A program made the translations under genes and the position numbers. A stretch of 9,760 nucleotides of DNA. Source: CAZTGZ01 sp044339595 (GTDB taxonomy: Bacteria > Bacteroidota > Bacteroidia > NS11-12g > UBA9320). The stretch lies in assembly GCA_044339595.1 (NCBI GenBank), contig JBIIVF010000096.1, forward strand, positions 1 to 9,760, written 5' to 3'. Of the stretch, positions 6,769 to 9,760 are shown in pieces. The stretch's first letter is position 1; each line of letters starts with the position of its first letter. The notes beneath the pieces are model-generated. The model saw only the letters and a program-made list of their open reading frames with translations, made no database searches and was not told the origin of the DNA.

Positions 6769-6838
6769 TTATTTCACCGAAATCACCCTACTAAATCTCT
6801 CACCTTCCGTTTTAATTACCACCACATAATTACCCGGC
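6769..6838 (-). repeat. Direct repeat copy B (3' end of the T9SS cargo gene)
   Basis: The last 70 bases of the cargo gene, matching 6105-6174 at about 61 of 70 positions in the same orientation. This copy is in the intact reading frame and ends with TAA. The match stops at about the GNY codons, so only the final 22-23 residues of the sorting tail are shared. Confidence 0.85.
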
Positions 6839-8829
6839 ACATTCAGCCTAAATGAAGAACAATTTCTGTCTTCCTTTACTTTTCTGCCGGTTGCATCATA
6901 AATTTCTAACTCATATTGGTTGAGGTTGGTTTTGATATTGAACAATCCATCACCCGGATTGGGATAGATCAAAAAAGATTGATCTTTTTCGCTCTTTTCT
7001 GAGATTCCCAATGAAAGAAAAAAGCTGTCAGACTTATCACTTTTACAGCCGAATTCACTGGTTAAAACCAATTGATACGTTCCACTTTTTGAAGGAATGA
7101 TCGATCTTTCAGAAGTGGTTAAAAAGAAAGTATCATTCAGATACCAGTTGTATCGGTCGGCAACTACTGTACTGGCAAGCTCACCAGTATTGTAACTGAT
7201 GAGCGGTTTTGCAGGCTTGGGTTTTTCTTCAACCACCAAAGTGTCGTATAACTGACAAAAAGTTTTGTTGGTGAGCTTAACGAGGTAGGTACCTGCGGTA
7301 TCAACCAGAAGAGAATCTACATGAAAATGGTTGTAATCTACAATGGGGCCGAGGTCTTCATCTAAGTTGGGTTCTTCGCCGTTCCAGTGAATGCAGTGCA
7401 TGTTGGGCGGGGCTTTCAATGTGAGTTGGAACATTGTGTCACCGGAGCAATAAAACGTGTCTCTCCCTAACAAATCTTGTTGCCATTTAGAACGAAGCGT
7501 AAGTGTTTTGGTGACAGTATCTGAACGGCTTGTGTTCCAGGCAATATGGCTTACTAACCACATTCCGGTATCCGGGAATTGGTAGTTGCAGTGTTTGGTT
7601 AAAACAGAATCTCGGTAGCTTCCTTTTTGAAAAACCCATTGGTAGCCATCGGCATCAAAAGTATCTCTGCCTTCAAAATTATAGGCATGGTTCCAACAGT
7701 CTTCTGTATAAGCAAAGTCTATACTTGGGGTATAGAAATAGGAAGCGTTGAAGTTGGGGAGGCCGTAGTTACATTTGCCATAATTTAAACTGACAGCTTT
7801 CTTATTCAATTTACAACTATCACCAAAATTGTTAGGATATTTAATTTCGCCTAGAAATGAAGAGTCTGAAACCGCATATAGTATTGTTCCCTTCTTCGAT
7901 ATTTGCATGTCCCCGATCCAATAATTTTGAACATTTAGAACCAAAGTTTGAGAATTGTTTATATCGACATGATTCCAATTTGATAAAGTTAACTGCGTTA
8001 TCCTATTATTGCTAACATAAATTCTCGATTCATCTGGAGAAAAAGAGACTCGAACTGGATTTATCATATTTAAGTAAATGTTGTCTTTGATTTCACCTGA
8101 TTCTCCATCAAATTTAAATAAATCCATTCTTGCATTGGCTGCTTGATCAGATTCTGACCTTATTGCACAAATTAGTTTCCCAGAAGGAGAAAATTTAATT
8201 TGATAGCCGTTGAATGCTGGTGTGTAAAATCCTTTAGAATAATTCCCACCTATTTTTGTTCTGATTGGACAACAAAGTAATTTTTCTTGCACCAGAAAAC
8301 CATTAAACTCATCATTGATGGATTTATGTGTAAATAGCCAGACGTCTTTATTATTTTGATGATTTACAGAGGAAAGTTGTTCCGTGCAAGAATCTAGTAA
8401 CATTTTACTATTCACTATCGAATCCCATGTATTTAATTCAAAAGATATAAGTTTGTTATTAAATCTAAAATTATTTTCATTTGAAACAAAAAACAATATG
8501 CATGAATCAGTATTTAGGAACAAGGAGCCTTGTGTTGAGGAAGTGTGACCAGGTAATCCAGTGATTTTTTTTTGATTCCTTATACTCCATAATGTTGTTG
8601 GTGATCCGTATAATATCAGAGAATCTCCAATACTTATTGTTGCTGATGCCTCTCGACTATTAAAGTTGATTGTTTTGGTATTTAAAGAGTCCATACCAAA
8701 ATATAGATACACGCTATCTCCGAATATCCAGTGATTTAACTGATTTCCATTAGTGTTAGTTTCAAATTGTTGAGCTAAAGATACCAACGACGATAAAAAA
8801 CATATAAAAAAGATAAATACAAACCGCAC
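6769..8829 (-). CDS. Secreted T9SS cargo protein with propeller-like N-terminus and C-terminal sorting tail
   Basis: 686 residues from a GTG start (8829); a TGA closes the frame upstream and no ATG or better start precedes the signal peptide. Residues 1-19 form a signal peptide (hydrophobic FVFIFFICFLSSLVSL, cleavage probably after A19). Residues about 25-345 hold repeated strands such as YQIKFSPSGKLICAI and RVSFSPDESRIYVSN, typical of WD40-like beta-propellers in large Bacteroidota surface proteins. Residues about 350-610 look like Ig/PKD-type modules (DTAGTYLVKLTN, SKSGTYQLVLTSEFGC). Residues about 617-686 are a type A T9SS tail: SFLIYPNPGDGLFNI, then YDATGRKV, then GNYVVVIKTEGERFSRV. It would cross the outer membrane by T9SS and be anchored or released. 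Ligand unknown. GC content changes abruptly near residue 350. Confidence 0.9.
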   Translation of the reverse strand: MRFVFIFFICFLSSLVSLAQQFETNTNGNQLNHWIFGDSVYLYFGMDSLNTKTINFNSREASATISIGDSLILYGSPTTLWSIRNQKKITGLPGHTSSTQGSLFLNTDSCILFFVSNENNFRFNNKLISFELNTWDSIVNSKMLLDSCTEQLSSVNHQNNKDVWLFTHKSINDEFNGFLVQEKLLCCPIRTKIGGNYSKGFYTPAFNGYQIKFSPSGKLICAIRSESDQAANARMDLFKFDGESGEIKDNIYLNMINPVRVSFSPDESRIYVSNNRITQLTLSNWNHVDINNSQTLVLNVQNYWIGDMQISKKGTILYAVSDSSFLGEIKYPNNFGDSCKLNKKAVSLNYGKCNYGLPNFNASYFYTPSIDFAYTEDCWNHAYNFEGRDTFDADGYQWVFQKGSYRDSVLTKHCNYQFPDTGMWLVSHIAWNTSRSDTVTKTLTLRSKWQQDLLGRDTFYCSGDTMFQLTLKAPPNMHCIHWNGEEPNLDEDLGPIVDYNHFHVDSLLVDTAGTYLVKLTNKTFCQLYDTLVVEEKPKPAKPLISYNTGELASTVVADRYNWYLNDTFFLTTSERSIIPSKSGTYQLVLTSEFGCKSDKSDSFFLSLGISEKSEKDQSFLIYPNPGDGLFNIKTNLNQYELEIYDATGRKVKEDRNCSSFRLNVPGNYVVVIKTEGERFSRVISVK

Positions 8830-8833
8830 AAGA

Positions 8834-8866
8834 CAAATATACTCATTTGCGAATACTCAGATCAAC
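8834..8866 (-). promoter_or_regulatory. Promoter of the T9SS cargo gene, possibly leaderless
   Basis: TATATTTG (8834-8841) on the minus strand is an exact TAnnTTTG -7 element. GTTG (8863-8866) is a one-mismatch -33 element at 21 bp spacing. The predicted start of transcription is at or within a base or two of the GTG start codon at 8829, implying a leaderless or near-leaderless message. The element sits mostly between the XRE stop and the cargo start, with the -33 inside the XRE gene. Confidence 0.55.
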
Positions 8867-9085
8867 AATTTTAAAAAATGATAATAAGTCCAAATTGTGG
8901 AATTCAAGAATTTTTATTAAGTACGATATGCTTAGGTTAACCTTACCATTCTCTACCTTCCAGTAATAACTGCTACTCACTTCATGATCAAATGCGAAAT
9001 TTTCATAGCTTGAATAACCTGCATTCACTCTCAATCTTTTCAATTCTCTTCCGATTATACTTGCCCAATAATGTTGATTACCCAC
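8843..9085 (-). CDS. XRE-type helix-turn-helix transcriptional regulator
   Basis: 80 residues, a single Cro/C1-type DNA-binding domain (about 9-72) with no extra domain. Visible pattern: IGRELKRLRVNAGYSSYENF (helices 1-2), AFDHEVSSSYYWKVENGK (helix 3 region and the usual E-x-G-K turn), then LSISYLIKILEFHNLDLLSF. The GTG at 9085 directly follows an in-frame TGA (TGAGTG), so it is the earliest possible start, and no later ATG exists near it. The gene ends 13 bases before the T9SS cargo gene on the same strand, so the pair may be cotranscribed as well as using the internal promoter. A perfect palindrome covers the start codon, consistent with autoregulation. The region is AT-rich. The target genes are unknown; the divergent protease and the cargo are the obvious candidates. 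Confidence 0.85.
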   Translation of the reverse strand: MGNQHYWASIIGRELKRLRVNAGYSSYENFAFDHEVSSSYYWKVENGKVNLSISYLIKILEFHNLDLLSFFKIVDLSIRK

Positions 9086-9100
9086 TCAACAATGTTGAGT
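9084..9100. promoter_or_regulatory. Operator-like perfect palindrome over the XRE start codon
   Basis: ACTCAACAATGTTGAGT has two perfect 7-base arms around a 3-base centre, the size and symmetry bound by XRE dimers. It overlaps the GTG start (9083-9085). A further GTTGA half-site lies nearby in TAATGTTGATTA (9069-9080), inside the gene's first codons. It is a likely autorepression site. Confidence 0.6.
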
Positions 9101-9107
9101 ATTACCT

Positions 9108-9117
9108 CAAAAACTTA
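9108..9117 (-). promoter_or_regulatory. Possible -7 element of the XRE gene
   Basis: TAAGTTTTTG on the minus strand resembles TAnnTTTG with one additional base in the spacer. It lies 8 bases upstream of the palindrome, so a repressor on the palindrome would sit at the transcription start. No clear -33 element. Confidence 0.3.
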
Positions 9118-9119
9118 TT

Positions 9120-9135
9120 ATTCTCTATCGAGAAT
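9120..9135. promoter_or_regulatory. Second inverted repeat in the divergent intergenic region
   Basis: ATTCTCTATCGAGAAT has perfect 6-base arms around TATC. It lies between the divergent XRE and protease genes, upstream of the likely protease -7 element at 9148-9155. It differs in sequence from the 9084-9100 palindrome, so it may be a site for another regulator or a chance repeat. Confidence 0.35.
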
Positions 9136-9147
9136 GAAAATTATTTC

Positions 9148-9155
9148 TATATTTA
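9148..9155 (+). promoter_or_regulatory. Possible -7 element of the protease gene
   Basis: TATATTTA differs by one base from TAnnTTTG and lies 12 bases before the ATG at 9168. No convincing -33 element is seen. Confidence 0.35.
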
Positions 9156-9167
9156 CCCAAAATTCTC

Positions 9168-9760
9168 ATGATGCCACATTCTGTCTTCATCACATTTTTA
9201 GCAACAATTTTGTTTTTTCCATTCTCTGTTTCAGCCCAATTCTGTGGATTTGATGACGACCTAGATAGTTTAAAATCAAACAACCCAATGGAATATTACC
9301 AAGCACGGGCTTCGCATGTGGCTGCTTTGAAACATTTTACCCCATCATAATCCCGGAGATAATCATCTACCAAGTCCGGGGTCATGCGAAAATTGTCTGC
9401 AAGGAGGCGGTCAATGCCCGCAGGCCAATTATTTGTTGCCGGTGGTGGTACATATCATACATTTGCCTGGAGACACAATTGGTCAAAGTAGTAACATTTC
9501 TGATGTACAGATTGAACATCAGTTGGAAATACTCAATAAGATTTATCGAAATGATGCAGGATTAAACAGTATAAACACAGGCATTCAGTTTTGTTTGGCA
9601 AAAAAGCGGCCTGACGGTACCTCGTTTAACGGTATCAACCGCATTGCCAGCGATAGCAGCAATTTGCACCGCTACAAACAAAGTGAACTAACCAGCCTTG
9701 TCCACTATCCTACAGATCATTACATTAATATTTATGTTGTGAATATGATGTTTGATAACA
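9168..9760 (+). pseudogene. Exported M43-like (cytophagalysin/pappalysin-type) metalloprotease, frameshifted and 3'-partial
   Basis: From the ATG at 9168 (a second ATG follows at 9171) the frame encodes a signal peptide with core FITFLATILFFPFSVSA, then QFCGFDDDLDSLKSNNPMEY and further residues to LKHF, and stops at TAA 9348-9350. One frame over, open from 9331 to the window end, the sequence continues HHNPGDNHLPSPGSCENC, then LLPVVVHIIHLPGDTIG, SNISDVQIEHQLEILNKIYR and HYINIYVVNMMFDN. The PVVVHIIH strand and the spacing to NIYVV match the start of M43 metalloprotease domains. The zinc motif HExxH lies beyond the window. One extra base between 9331 and 9347 (the TTTT or CCCC run) separates the two frames. 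It could be a true mutation or a sequencing error. A T9SS tail would be expected at the unseen C-terminus. Confidence 0.72.

Noticed and set aside
9071..9253. Plus-strand open frame of 60 codons across the XRE-protease intergenic region
   Set aside because: It covers the operator-like palindromes and the start of the protease in another frame, and the protease signal peptide frame is clearly the real one.

Overview
The window looks like a Bacteroidota chromosome. Three things point there: a protein with a C-terminal type IX secretion (T9SS) sorting tail, a lipoprotein with a Bacteroidota-style lipobox, and several promoter -7 elements of the TAnnTTTG type (at 2862-2869, 5659-5666 and 8834-8841) used by the primary sigma factor of that phylum. 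The genus cannot be told from this stretch.

Left part (1-5549), ordinary chromosome: the C-terminal end of an unrecognised plus-strand gene is followed after 5 bp by a small lipoprotein gene. Facing them with a 6 bp convergent gap is a minus-strand pair, a membrane-anchored family 2 glycosyltransferase gene overlapping rsmG (16S rRNA G527 methyltransferase) by 10 bp. Upstream, also on the minus strand, is an 875-residue protein with two N-terminal beta-rich repeat units followed by two CbxX/CfqX-type AAA+ ATPase domains.

Middle (5636-6026), tRNA cluster on the plus strand: tRNA-Ser(GCT), tRNA-Pro(TGG), a hairpin terminator, tRNA-Arg(TCT), then a second hairpin terminator. A good promoter precedes the cluster.

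Right part (6027-9760), AT-rich accessory region next to the tRNA cluster: the apparently gene-poor stretch 6105-6768 holds three minus-strand items. They are a complete 58-residue antitoxin gene, an overlapping RelE/ParE-type toxin gene that is broken by a nonsense codon and an internal deletion with frameshift, and a 70-bp direct copy of the 3' end of the neighbouring T9SS-cargo gene. The toxin-antitoxin remnant therefore lies between two copies of a T9SS sorting-tail sequence. Next come a 686-residue secreted T9SS cargo (beta-propeller-like N-terminus, Ig/PKD-like C-terminal half, sorting tail), a small XRE-type regulator gene just upstream of it with a perfect palindrome over its GTG start, and a divergent plus-strand gene for an exported M43-like metalloprotease. 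The protease gene is frameshifted near its 5' end and runs off the window. GC content drops sharply between about 7780 and 9290, with both boundaries inside genes, which suggests replacement or recombination.

The most unusual content is the hidden degenerate toxin-antitoxin module between T9SS-tail repeats, the apparent mosaic T9SS gene, and the regulator with its operator-like palindrome. No clearly new complete defence or biosynthetic system is visible.
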